A stretch of 64,000 bases of DNA, from NCBI RefSeq assembly GCF_019649055.1, contig NW_026570408.1, forward strand, positions 62,001 through 126,000, written 5' to 3'. The translations under genes and the position numbers were made by a program. Positions 33,667 to 44,417 of this stretch are shown piece after piece (the first letter of the stretch is position 1; every line of letters starts with the position of its first letter). The notes under the pieces were generated by a model. It did no database searches. It was not told the DNA's origin and worked only from the letters and a program-made list of their open reading frames with translations. This stretch comes from Paramacrobiotus metropolitanus. Taxonomy: Eukaryota > Tardigrada > Eutardigrada > Parachela > Macrobiotidae.

Positions 33667-35493
33667 ATGTCATCCCTCTACGATGGCCTGGAGGAATCCA
33701 GCACGGACGACTCCACCAAGACCCCCTCCAACTCCGCACAAGCCACCAGCATCAAATTCCTCCAATCGCAACTCCAGCTAAAGAAAGCCGCGCTCCAACA
33801 GACCAAACAGAACCTCAAACCCCACCTACCCCCCACCACCACCCCCAACACTCTCCTCCGCCCCGCCAAATTCACCCCGGCCGTCAAACTCGAACCGGCC
33901 AAACTCGACATCCCCCTCCTGTCCGCCACCATCCAGCGGGTGGCCAACGAGTACGACCCCCTGTATCCCAATGAGTACGACAAGGTGAAGGCCATCCAAA
34001 CGGCGGAGGCCGCCGCCCTGACAGCCAGTACCAAGAACCCCTTCCAGGCCACGTTTTCCAATACCATCGGGCTGCGCAGTGCGCTGAGCGCCCCCGAGGA
34101 GGAGGAAGCGCCGACGGCGGGAGGGAAGATTTTGGGGATGCCCCCGACGAAAAGGGGCGCCGCCATCCCGCCGCCTCCGGAGAGTGGGGTAATGGAGTCG
34201 GGGTCGGCGGTGGCGGCCAAGATTATGGCCAAGTTCGGGTACAAGGAGGGTTCGGGGTTGGGACGGCAGGAACAGGGAATTGCCTCGGCGCTGCAGGTAC
34301 AATATGTTTTGACAGTTACTTTACTTAGAATTGTTCACGTTTTACTTTCGACTTGTTTGTTTTCTGTATAAGAAATACGAAGTAGTCATATAGGTGCCGC
34401 TTTTTTTGCATTTGATGTGTGTCAGAATCGGATGTGTTGTAGATTTGTAACTGTAGGCTTTTACAACGTTCCAGCTGAAAAAGTTTGTTTTTTTGCCTTA
34501 AGAATTTTTATGTCGATGTGATGCTCGGATCGTAAAAGATAATTGATTTTTCTGTCGTAGTTTGCCACTTTATTTCTTTTATCGGTACGGTTTCATTCAG
34601 GCTCACGGCCACTTACCTGTTGGCGCAATTTTATAACTTACATTTGAGTGATTTTACAGTGTATTTTCTGTTTGTTGTATATTATTAGTGTATGATTTTA
34701 ATACAGACTCGCTTAGTGTATCGAGCGTGAAGCTAACCATGTGGCAGTTAGAACTTATTTTGAAATCCCCAGAATAATTATACTCAGTAATTATACACTA
34801 GTACTCTATCAGACTATCAGTAATACTCGTAAGACTTTAAAATTAGATTGTGATTTTGCAGAAATTACATGTTTTCCTTCGCAGTTTTGCTGTCTATCCT
34901 GTTTTAGTAAATATTTAACTTTATTCTTGCTGCATGTTTTGTTGATTGTTTTTCGTCGATGCAGTTTGTTAAAACTGTGGTTTTATTTGGAAGTATTTTT
35001 GGATATTTTTTAGGTTTAAAAATGATAATAATTTCGAAACCGTAATTTCGAAACGTTCGATACTTGTTGTATGTAGGTGGAGAAAACCGGTCTGCGCGCT
35101 GGTAAAATCCTCCGTGAAGCCCCGCCCGAGCCGCCCTCGTCCCTCTTCGCCATGCCACCGCCCAAATTCAACACCCCGGATCTGTTCCGCAGTCAGACCA
35201 AGGTGCTCCTGCTGCGCAACATGGTGGGCCCGGGCGACGTGGACAACGACCTGGAGCCGGAAGTCAAGGAGGAATGCAGTAATTTCGGCGAAGTGGTCAC
35301 CTGCCTCATCTACGAGCTGCCCGGCAAACCGGACGACGAGGCCGTCCGTATCTTCGTGGAGTTTGCCAAAGTGGAGCAGGCCGTCAAGGCCGTCGTCACC
35401 ATGAACGGGCGCTTCTTCGGGGGACGGGCCGTCAAAGCGGGATTCTACGATATCGATAAGTTTAAGAAATTCCAACTGGCCGAACCTGTGTAA
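33667..35493 (+). CDS. RBM17: Splicing factor 45 (RBM17)
   Basis: Two exons: 33667-34296 and 35077-35493, phase 0 (CTGCAG|GTACAA ... TGTAG|GTGGAG), 348 aa. The start MSSLYDGLEE matches the conserved N-terminus of the family (MSLYDDL in vertebrates), which decides the ATG. LLQSQL-like and VKKAAL-like blocks follow (here FLQSQLQLKKAALQQTK), then NEYDPLYPNEYDK. A G-patch lies at about 188-222 (AKIMAKFGYKEGSGLG...GLRAGK). The C-terminal UHM/RRM runs from LLRNMVGPGDVD to GRFFGGRAVKAGFYDIDKF, with the R-x-F-type motif that binds UHM-ligand motifs of SF1, U2AF65 and SF3b155. It acts in 3' splice-site selection in the nucleus. The Arg/Glu-rich central region of vertebrate SPF45 is largely missing. 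The intron splits the G-patch. Confidence 0.93.
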
Positions 35494-36270
35494 TGCGGCA
35501 AAATGTGGAATTTTTGGCTGTATTTTCTTGGATGATTAGCATCCGCATTTAATGATCCTCATGTTACTTTTAATTTATGTAAGCATGAACGCATTCGTTC
35601 AAGGAACGAGAATTTACAAGGGAATAAAAAAATTCGTCTTTTACTTCTGTCAACAGCCTCCTGTAAGTTTTCCTATAAAATAATATAAATTCTATGCAGT
35701 TTACCTGCAGTTTTGAATAGGAAATCAGATACCATTTTTTATTCGTTAAAAAATGCAAATTTAAAAAATAATCAACGCTTCAAGAATATCAACAAGCCCA
35801 ATCAAAAAATAAATAAAAATCATTGATTTTTTTAAAAATTCCAACAGTACGAACACGATAACGTATTACGTAATTATACGAGTACGTATAATTTTATCTG
35901 GAATTTTCTCGGCTGTTTTGATAATTGTTTTCATAATTTCGGTGTTTTCATAATTGATAATGTTATGCTATTTCGTATCTGAACAGGAAACGGACCTGTT
36001 CAATTTTTTTAAAAGTAAGGAAACAACAAAGATCGGGGCCGCGTCTCTCACACCAATCAGTGAATTTGTCGGTTGTTTTTTCATCTGAATTCCACGCGAT
36101 TTCATGCAGAAGCCCAATTATCCATCATCTCTTGTTTTTCCGTAAAACACAGACTAATCAATAAAAACATGCAGCATACTTTCGTAAAACACTGCCCAAA
36201 AAGGAAATCGCGCCTCGTCAACGTGAAAAACCGCAAAACAACAAAAAAAAGAAAATTTGCTTGCTTCCCT
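35494..36270. other. Intergenic between convergent genes
   Basis: AT-rich spacer between the 3' ends of SPF45 (plus) and EF-Ts (minus). AATAAAA at 35622 is a plausible polyadenylation signal for SPF45. No gene seen. Confidence 0.5.
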
Positions 36271-37977
36271 TCAAGCTTCCTCCGTCCGACCGCCGCCGCA
36301 TTCAAACCGCACAAAATCCAGCACCTCCACCCCGTTCTGCAGCAGCGCCTCGCCTACCGTCATGGACGTATCCCCCAGGAACTCCTGATGCACCAGCCGC
36401 GTCTCGTCCTCCTGAATGCGATCATAGGTCACGGGCTGGTCGTCCTGTTCGCCTTCGGGCACCTGGCCCTCGGTCGCAGTGGCGGACGCACCCACCACCG
36501 GAATCTGCAGCGCACCACCCTCGGGCGCCGTCGCGGCAGTCTCCGGGGCCGCAGCCGGTGGTGCCGGTGATGATTGGGGCGGTGGGGGTGGTGGTCGCTG
36601 GATGGGTTCATCCTCCAGACTGCCGATACTCTGCGGGTTCATGCCCACCACGTGCTGGCACAACTGCCGACCGAAATCGGTGAGGGAGGTCGGCGTGAGT
36701 TGCGGATCGAGGGCCTCGGGGTTGGGGGTCTGCCGGTAGACGACCAGGGCGCCGAACCGGCCCAGGAGACAGTTGTGGGGGTGGTGGGCGTTGTCGGCTG
36801 AATGTGCGTAGCCGCTGATCTGCGGTAGAATAAACGGTTTGGTTTTTCTTTAAAATACTCGTACGGATAATTTATTCCGCTTTTTTATTCATTGTCACCA
36901 TACCGAGAACTTCCAGCTACAGAGTTAATAACTGTAAAAATCATCATTCTTTTCAACAAAAAAATAACTAACTAGATCTTTGGAATTATATAAGCACAAA
37001 AACTAAGGGCCCAATAAATTGAAACAACGAATTTCTGGATTTAATCAATTTAAAAAACGCTGTTTAATTTTACAACTCGCTAAAAAATCTCGGCTTAATT
37101 ATTTACGGAATAAAACGAATGCATATACAATCAAATAATAATCTGAATTTTGTTTGTCCACGCAGATAACAAGATAATCCGTGTATGGAAAACTGTGTGA
37201 CAAAAATATAAGAAATAAATCATTATAAATGGGAATCACTCCAATAAACTAATTCAGGGAAATTCGCGGCGCGTACCTTGCATTCCCGAGGATCCGCTTT
37301 GACAAGCACCGCTCTCCGCAGCACCATATTTTCTCCCATCTGGCCTATCGTTAACGCCGTAAGATCACCCAACGTCTTTCCTTGCGCCCATTTAAAACTG
37401 GAAATCCGATCTGGCGTTAACGACCACTAAAAAATTCCAAAACAATATAAACTCAACCCGGCCGAACACTATCAATCCCTGTAGACTACTACGCGCAGTA
37501 CACATCAACCACAGAGACACACCTCTACCGCCGTATTTTTCCACGTACCTTATGATACGACGCGCCGTCGATGGCTTTCATATCCAGCTCCTTCGTGCAG
37601 GCCTCCGCAATTGTACACACCAGCTCCTGAAACTTCCCATTGCGCGCCACGAAATCCGTCTCACAGTTGACTTCCACCAGGACGCCCAGTCCGTCCTCGG
37701 GCTTTACACGGATCCCCACCAAACCCTGCGCCGCGACGCGATCCTGCAGTTTCGTGGCTTTAGCCCAGCCTTCCTTCTGCGCCTGATCGCGCAGCCAGGC
37801 CTCGGCTTTGGGCAGATCATCCCCGAACTGTTCCAGGGCTTTTTTGCAGTTGGCGAAGGTGTAGCCCGTGCGGCGGCGCAGCGTGGCCAGGGGGGATTTG
37901 GTGGCGGGTGCGCTGGCTGAGGTTTGCATCAGACGCACGAAAGACAGACTGCGGGGGAGGAACCCGTTGAGCTTCAT
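36271..37977 (-). CDS. TSFM: Mitochondrial elongation factor Ts
   Basis: Three minus-strand exons: 37977-37549, 37426-37277 and 36819-36271, all phase 0, 375 aa. The N-terminus is a mitochondrial presequence rich in Arg/Ser ([15 protein letters not shown]). The UBA-like domain has [18 protein letters not shown], followed by the EF-Ts signature region [17 protein letters not shown], then [23 protein letters not shown] and the C-terminal [12 protein letters not shown]-Ts exchanges GDP for GTP on mitochondrial EF-Tu during translation. A Pro/Ala-rich acidic insertion of about 60 residues ([13 protein letters not shown] onward) follows MNPQSIG and makes the protein longer than usual; the conserved C-terminal [21 protein letters not shown] resumes after it. 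The MGM/MGE region and core residues are intact. Confidence 0.93.
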
Positions 37978-39014
37978 GGTGGTGGCGGAAGCGCTGGAGA
38001 TGAGATTGCAGTGATTTCAGTGTGATAATTGAAACAGAAAACTTTACTACATGCTCTTGATCGTTAGAAATTTCAAACTCGAAGTTATTGTCAATGGGAA
38101 ATTTCAAACTCCAAGTTATTTGCGACTGATGCAAAACGATCCTGACGAAAACACATTTTGCACGAGCCGAGAAAACAGGAAATAGTTGCGTCCACTACGT
38201 AGTTTCCATTTCCAGTGCAAGAAATACCACTGCTTGCTTTTCTACACCGGTATCCACTACCCAATGCCATTTGCGTCGGTGGAAATGGAGCCGGAAGCTG
38301 GCAGATAGCACTCATAGCAGGACTGTTTTTGGTGATTTACAAGACGTAAATGCACATATTTTTTTGAAACGTTAGAAGTAATTTCCGACTTTTTCTGTTT
38401 AAAATTAACAACACATAACAAAGGCACAAAGTAAAAATAAAAATTAATGTGCAAAGTCTTTATAACTTATAAGGGCCTCGTGCTAACTCTTCGTTTTTGA
38501 GTTATGTCGCTTGTTCTTGTCTCGCAGTGATGTGTCTCTGCTTGATTCTTCCAAAAGCAAAAATAATCATGATTTTAAATTTTAATCCATAAATTAATTA
38601 TAATCCACCGGTGACAACACATAACTACCAACTACTAGCACTCGTTGCGCAAATTTTAATATTCCGTACGGTACATGAAAATTTTAAACGGTCTGCATCG
38701 TACAACTTGATCAAGAAAACAGAGTAAAACAAGAATTTAATCAAAATAAATTAGGGAGCTCAAATGCAAATACAGTTGCAAAACGACAGAAAAAGCCTTT
38801 ACACACTTCATTAGCAGTGGCTCGGATTTTTCTTTGAACAGATTTATCCTTTACACGTAAAGAACAGAATTTCTTACATAGAATTTCATCATAACGCGGC
38901 ATTACCCGAGAAGAGTGCAAAACTGGCAAAATCAGGACAAAAAAGCTGCTACAGACACACAACCCACATAAACATGGCCCGATAAAATTCCCCGTGATCC
39001 GTGTCGGATTCCCA
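37978..39014. other. Intergenic, no gene seen
   Basis: Upstream of the minus-strand EF-Ts gene and downstream of the SNARE gene. AT-rich; short minus-strand ORFs show no domain. Confidence 0.45.
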
Positions 39015-39452
39015 TCATAATACCGCGAAGAGAATGAGAATAATCAAGAGGATCACCAGCAGCACCCCGATGGCCCACCACTGCGAGCGATCATCACTCA
39101 ATCGTGATACCTTCTGCAGCTTGCGCATCACCACCGTCATCGTCCCGTCCGTCCGCTCCATCTTATCCCCCAGATCATCCATAATCACCATATGATCACT
39201 GACCTCCATCCCGATCTTCTCGCTCATATCCTTCAGCACTCCCACACTGCTGCCGATCTTGTCCAGGGTGTCGTCCTGCAGGCGGATCACCTGCTGCTGC
39301 TGGCGGAGGGTATCGCTGAGGAAGGCCTCGTGTTCTTCGTCGTCATGGGGCAGGGTGGTGTAGCCCTTGGACTGGCTGGAGGGCGGGATGCCGAAGAGAC
39401 TGCGCCGCATGTCCATATCGCCGACACCCGATTTGGAGGCGCGCGTATCCAT
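39015..39452 (-). CDS. STX6: Syntaxin-6/10-type Qc-SNARE, short form
   Basis: A single minus-strand exon of 145 aa. The C-terminal half is a complete Qc SNARE motif (about 52-115: QQQVIRLQDDTLDKIGSSVG, VLKDMSEKIGMEV, the central Gln at the ionic layer in the D-HMVIMDDLGDKMERTD region) and a tail anchor (WWAIGVLLVILLIILILFAVL). The best pattern match is syntaxin-6/10, including VMRKLQKVS-x4-DRSQWWAI before the anchor. These act in endosome to trans-Golgi fusion. The N-terminal Habc-like bundle expected in this family is absent: the ATG at 39452 is preceded in frame by a TGA and no acceptor is visible between. Either Habc exons splice in by an unseen route or this is a short form. The gene symbol reflects family, not proven orthology. 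Confidence 0.8.
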   Translation of the reverse strand: MDTRASKSGVGDMDMRRSLFGIPPSSQSKGYTTLPHDDEEHEAFLSDTLRQQQQVIRLQDDTLDKIGSSVGVLKDMSEKIGMEVSDHMVIMDDLGDKMERTDGTMTVVMRKLQKVSRLSDDRSQWWAIGVLLVILLIILILFAVL

Positions 39453-41552
39453 GAGAGGATTAAGGGAGCACAATCAGAAGCGAAGAGGAGATTAGCGCCC
39501 GTAAGGGGGATAAGTAGATGGATCCATGTAGGGCTATGGATCCGTGTGTGATTCACGAAAGATGATTGAACAATCCACGTCACATCATGATCGCATTCGC
39601 TGTCATGAAGGTTATGATAATAATTAATGTGATTCCTGATCTTTTATCAGAAGATCTCAAACAGATGCGTGAAGAATCACTGAAGATGAGGTTGGTTGTG
39701 AACAGCGCGTCGATTTGCTACTGCTGCCACAGTGCACCCCAAATGAGCCCGAACTTTGGCGAAATACTGAATGGACAAAACAAAAATAAGTAATCAGAAT
39801 AACCAGGTGACGGAGAGCCAGTGAAGAATAAGAAGGTGTCAACAATCTGTTCCAATCTAAAAGAGTACTTGCTTTCAAATCTATCAAATGGTTGACTTGG
39901 CACTGCAGTCAGTGCAGTGGCTCAGCCAGTACTTTTTGGCTCAGCCACTTCCGTCAGTTCCGTGGTTACGTGATACTGACGGTGATGCACTGCAAGTCTG
40001 CAACACGGGCTGACAACTACGGTTAGCCATATTTACGGTACCCTGTGGCGGTTGCATCTTCGCAGTTTGAGAGATACATTCTTTAACTGCTTGTTTTAAA
40101 TTTTTTTATTGCAACTACTGTATGTTTTTCATAAAATATCCGATAAAAAACTGTTCGAAATTTTTAAATATTGATGTAGTCACAACTCCCAAGTGCATGT
40201 ACAATGTGTGTAGTATGTAGAATAATGTATTGTACTCGCATGCATAAAATTAGTAATTCTCGGAAAAGCCAATTCGCATAACAATATAAACTGGAACTGG
40301 GGCAGAAGTGATATGGATTATGGACTAGCTAAATTAGACCCACGTTAAATTATAGAAATATTAACCTGTTCTGCGCATTTTTTTGAGTCAAGCATATCTA
40401 TATGACTACATCCATGCAGCATCCCATGCACCGTACTCTGGGAGTACTGTACTAATACTATATCTATATATCGGATTACTATAGATACAGTACACGTACA
40501 TGTACATTATCTACGTATATCTTTCATCCTGCAGTAATAGTGATATAAAAGGCAGGCGGTAAATTTGTTAGAGTACATGAATTAACGAAATATTGTAAGG
40601 ATATTTACAGACTACACGCATAGGCACAGCCGCACATGTAACACTCTGCACTGTAATACTTACTCTGTAGTCGAACTGTAGTCTGTAATTCGAACTTTTT
40701 AATTAGTCTTTCGGCGCAGGCTTTTTGTTACGTTTAATTGGCTATTGCCTGAATAAATCTTAAGCTCTGTAGTCTGTACTCTGTACTGCATATACGTCAA
40801 AATGCGGTGGGGTAATATTGCGGATAGAAGTGAAACAAAATACCATAGAAATCTAACTTGTTCGAACTGTGACATAAATGACACCAATGTATCTGTTAAT
40901 AAATACTAAAATATTTGACATTGAAAAATTGTAAAACAAATCGAAATCGCTAGAGCTATTCATGATCTTAGGGAGCATTCCGTGTTTCCAAACGGCTGCA
41001 ATTAACATTTTCTGAATCTTCCCTATAAGGGGACCTTAGATCTGCCACGAGGTAAAATTGGTTAAACAAACTCAAAATTTACGTGCCGGCACAGCGCGAA
41101 CGTTGACAGAGCCCTATTGATTGAAAATTTTACTAAAACATAAACTGGGGTACTAATTAAGAACAATGCAGTACTCGTATGCTACTCTAGTACAGACGCT
41201 AGGCTGTTGTACTGATAGCGTACTGTTTTGTATCACTAAGGCATTGATATAATGATCTCGTCTGCGACACTTTCGTGACCTCTTCATGAGATCGAAAGGC
41301 TTTTCCTAATACACATTACTTCGACTTTTAGTGAAACCGGTACTGATAATTGTGTAATTACTTCTTTCGATCAGTGATCCGATCTCCAGTCCAGTTTAGA
41401 GTTTACACGCATACAATGATAGCCATCGGCAATTTCACAACTGCAATTTTACAAAATCTATGCTGTATTTGGTGAGCAGATCGACGGCAAGTAGGACACA
41501 GGAACTGCAAACTGCAATGAGCAATGCGCACCTTCACAAGTTCTAGTGACAT
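39453..41552. other. Intergenic, no gene seen
   Basis: AT-rich. Local features are a CTCAGCCA inverted pair at about 39918-39950 and a run of TATCTATATA/GTACACGTACATGTAC simple sequence at about 40450-40515. No coding exon recognised. Confidence 0.45.
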
Positions 41553-42346
41553 CTACTGAGCAGCAGCTTCGCCTTCGGCGGGAGCAGCTTCAGCTGGGGC
41601 GGCTTCCTCCGGAGCCCTAGCGGCGGCCACCTGCACACGGCCGGACGCAGCAGCGCCGGTCATCTTTCGGACAACGTCATCCAGCAGCGGAATATCGGCG
41701 CCCTGGTAGAGACGGCTATTGGAGTAGTCATAGAAAGAGGCGGCCTTGCTGCAGTCCACGTCGAACCACCAGTTGCAGACCAGGGTGATCTGGTTGAACA
41801 CCTGCAAACACCCCCACCAATAAGCATCAAGTTATCGACCAGTCAGAGCGCGTGTCGTCGTACACTCATGTTGGGGCACAAGTACGAGGTCTGGTTGCCG
41901 TTAATGTCGCAGCGGTGGAAGACTGCAAGAAAATAAATCTTGACCTTTGTATATACGAAAAATAGTGTCCAATGCGTGTATACCTTGGCAGCGGGAAGCC
42001 GGGGATGGATCAGCGTAGAACCCTGGTTGATGGGTGCTGCCGCAGTCGAAGGTCGTCTGCGGAATAGCGACATTATTAGGATAATCCTGACCGGCGCGCG
42101 CGGTGGCGATCAAGTTGTACTGATCGGGCACGCTCAGTTTGGTGCGTCCACGCAGCTGATCCAACGCCCCGAAAGCCAACGGATTCTGGGTCTTGACAGC
42201 GCGCTTAGCCTGGATAAAACATAAACTAGAAGGTCAAACGTCATCCCTTATATGATGTTCCGTACAACATAACGCCTTAATTGTACCTTGATGCTGGCAG
42301 CCGAAGTCGTGGCCACGACGACGAGGATAACGAAAAGGGATTTCAT
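41553..42346 (-). CDS. Secreted chitin-binding (peritrophin-A) protein
   Basis: Four minus-strand exons: 42346-42287, 42209-41984, 41922-41864 and 41801-41553 (phases 0, 1, 0), 197 aa. Exon 1 is a signal peptide (MKSLFVILVVVATTSAASIK). A single type-2 chitin-binding domain (CBM14) spans exons 2-4: TFDCGSTHQPGFYADP, CQVFHRCDINGNQTSYLCPN, then FNQITLVCNWWFDVDCS, with all six cysteines and the aromatic residues of the family. The C-terminus is an Ala/Glu/Pro-rich tail. Domains of this kind anchor proteins to chitin in cuticle or gut lining, as in arthropod single-domain cuticle peritrophins. The third exon end is set by NMS|VFNQ, matching the family. A decayed copy of exons 3-4 lies at 51.9-52.1 kb. 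Confidence 0.88.
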
Positions 42347-43392
42347 GATGCCGGCGCTGGTTTTAGGAGAGTCTTCGGTGGCTGGGTTAGAAGTAGACTG
42401 TGAGAGGCGAATGATGCTGTCTGAAGGAAATAACAACGCTTTATATATTCTTTGACTAAAATGATCGCTGTTGAATGTTTTACCGTTTGGGCGTTGGCAC
42501 GGGCGTTCACTTCCGCTTCGTGGGCAATGAAAAGTCGCGCGATATTACCTGTTGTCATTTAGTGCATATTGATTTGCGGTTTGCTGTTCAAAATCGGCCG
42601 AATTGTGATTGAAACATTGCACAGTGAAATCTAGTCAACGTTTTCTCTGTAAAGCAGCATTTTTAGTCGGTAATGATACCGTGTAAATTGCCGATGCGGA
42701 AGCGTGTGGTGTATAATGGATTCTAATTAATTAAATTTCATTCGTTACGTTGCATAATAAGTCTTGGCTTAACCGTTTTAAGGGCATTAGCATCGAGCAG
42801 GTTCGCTAAATTAAGGGTTTAACAGACGCGCCAAATTGAAATTCATTTAATACGATTAAATTTATTGCCGTTGCGACTGCCTTTGGGCTTTAACTCGGCT
42901 AAATCAAACTTTTCAGAGCAATCTTATGTAAAGCAGCTGAGCAACGTTATCTTTTGCTGAAATCTACCAACTTCCGCAACTATCATACGAGTAAGTGTAT
43001 TGCACTGTATGCATAGGATTCAGATGCAAAAATTTACATGGTTAACGTTAATGCATAAAGTGTAGAGCAGGTAATGTACATGAACCATCATTTAAAACGA
43101 ATAGCAAGTTAACAATATATTATTTTTATTTTCCACCATCGAGTGGACATATCTGGTGCGGGCGAGCGCAAGGAGTGGCTTCTTGTTTCTTAGTATCTAA
43201 ATAAAATGATTTCGCTACATAATATAATATGAATACTTCAGTATATACTGAGAAAGAACATAATATTATGTAAATAATGTTTTTGTTTACTGCCGATTGC
43301 AGGTACTGCGTGGATGTTATACGATGCAGTTCACTTTCTAATCTCAAGCTATTGTATACCAAAGACCGCGTATTGTACACGTATGCAGGATG
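42347..43392. other. Upstream of the chitin-binding gene; no other gene seen
   Basis: Contains the TATA box of the chitin-binding gene at 42441-42447. The remainder is AT-rich without exon or RNA signature. Confidence 0.45.
42441..42447 (-). promoter_or_regulatory. TATA box of the chitin-binding gene
   Basis: On the minus strand the sequence reads TATATAA about 95 bp upstream of the ATG at 42346. Confidence 0.5.
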
Positions 43393-43552
43393 TACAAGCT
43401 TGTCCGGTAATTTCTGCCGGTTCAATACAGCGAAATACACAAATTTACGTATAACGCCAAACGTAGTGTGGTGGCAATCGCCATAGCGCAAACTTCGCAC
43501 TAAATATGTGCTATCTGTACCTTTACGACAGAAATTACCGGACAAGCTTGTA
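43393..43552. repeat. 160-bp foldback element with perfect 24-bp inverted ends
   Basis: TACAAGCTTGTCCGGTAATT (plus TCTG) at 43393-43416 is exactly reverse-complemented at 43529-43552. The outermost TA could be the target duplication, leaving CAAGCTTG termini. No coding capacity. Likely another TA-inserting MITE family; no second copy seen here. Confidence 0.7.
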
Positions 43553-44417
43553 TATCGGAAAATAAAATATTAATGGCAATATTGTTATCAGTTCCGACTC
43601 AATTTGGAATAAATTCATATAAATGTACTCACAAGCTTCTTTAATTGAAATTATGATATTATGTAAAGCATCGTGTTTGATTAATTTATAAGTTTAGTGA
43701 TAGATTCAGTAAACGATTGTACATACAAGTGACACAACCACGGAACGAGTTTTCAGGTGTGTGCTTATCTACAGCATTCGAAACTGTCAGACATTTTATT
43801 ACGAATCTGATAAATAAAATATTTTGTCGTTCGCTATGATAGCGTAATTCTCTCACGATGATAGTTACACGATCATATTACTGTACGAAAGTAAAAGCTA
43901 TACTTTAAAGAATCCTTCACTAACCATAAGGATTTAAGTGCATATTACAACGCTGTATTGATATGCATTCCGAATATCAAGCTGCATTTTGAAATGTTAG
44001 TGATTCGCATAACTGTGCGAAGTTTTATTGTTTTAATATGGGGAACAGCTCACGCGATTCCCGTATACCGATTACAACGCATCTGATTCCTTTGCCAACT
44101 TTCCGGTGGTGCCTTAAAATCCTGTAGCTGTTTACCTGTTTATGGACTGTAAAATAGTTAAGAAGCAGGAAATTACCGAGTACAGCTTAAAGAAAGTGGC
44201 GGTGAGACTACTGATTCCATGCAGTGCATGTGGAAGATAAACCTCCAAATCGTCGACATAAAATCTGGCCTGATAACGCTGACCCATTAATGTTGGTACT
44301 ATTAAAACCGTGTAAAAGATTTACTTGTTTCTTCCATGTCGGCATTCTGAAGATTTATCTGGTTCACTTCCTCTTTCCGCACGAAACACATTGTTTACAT
44401 TTTAAGAAACTGGTAGA
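43553..44417. other. Upstream region of cassette gene 1
   Basis: AT-rich with no exon recognised. No convincing TATA box close to the ATG at 44418, unlike cassette genes 2 and 3. Confidence 0.4.

Noticed and set aside
33678-34302. Minus-strand ORFs of 158-188 codons
   Set aside because: Antisense shadows of SPF45 exon 1, rich in Gly/Ala/Arg as expected from the reverse of Pro/Thr/Lys codons.
36073-36801. Long plus-strand ORFs (up to 165 codons)
   Set aside because: They are antisense shadows of exon 3 of mitochondrial EF-Ts; GC-rich composition keeps all frames open.
43126-43545. 139-codon minus-strand ORF
   Set aside because: It reads through the foldback element at 43393-43552 and AT-rich flank; no start context, domain or splice sites.
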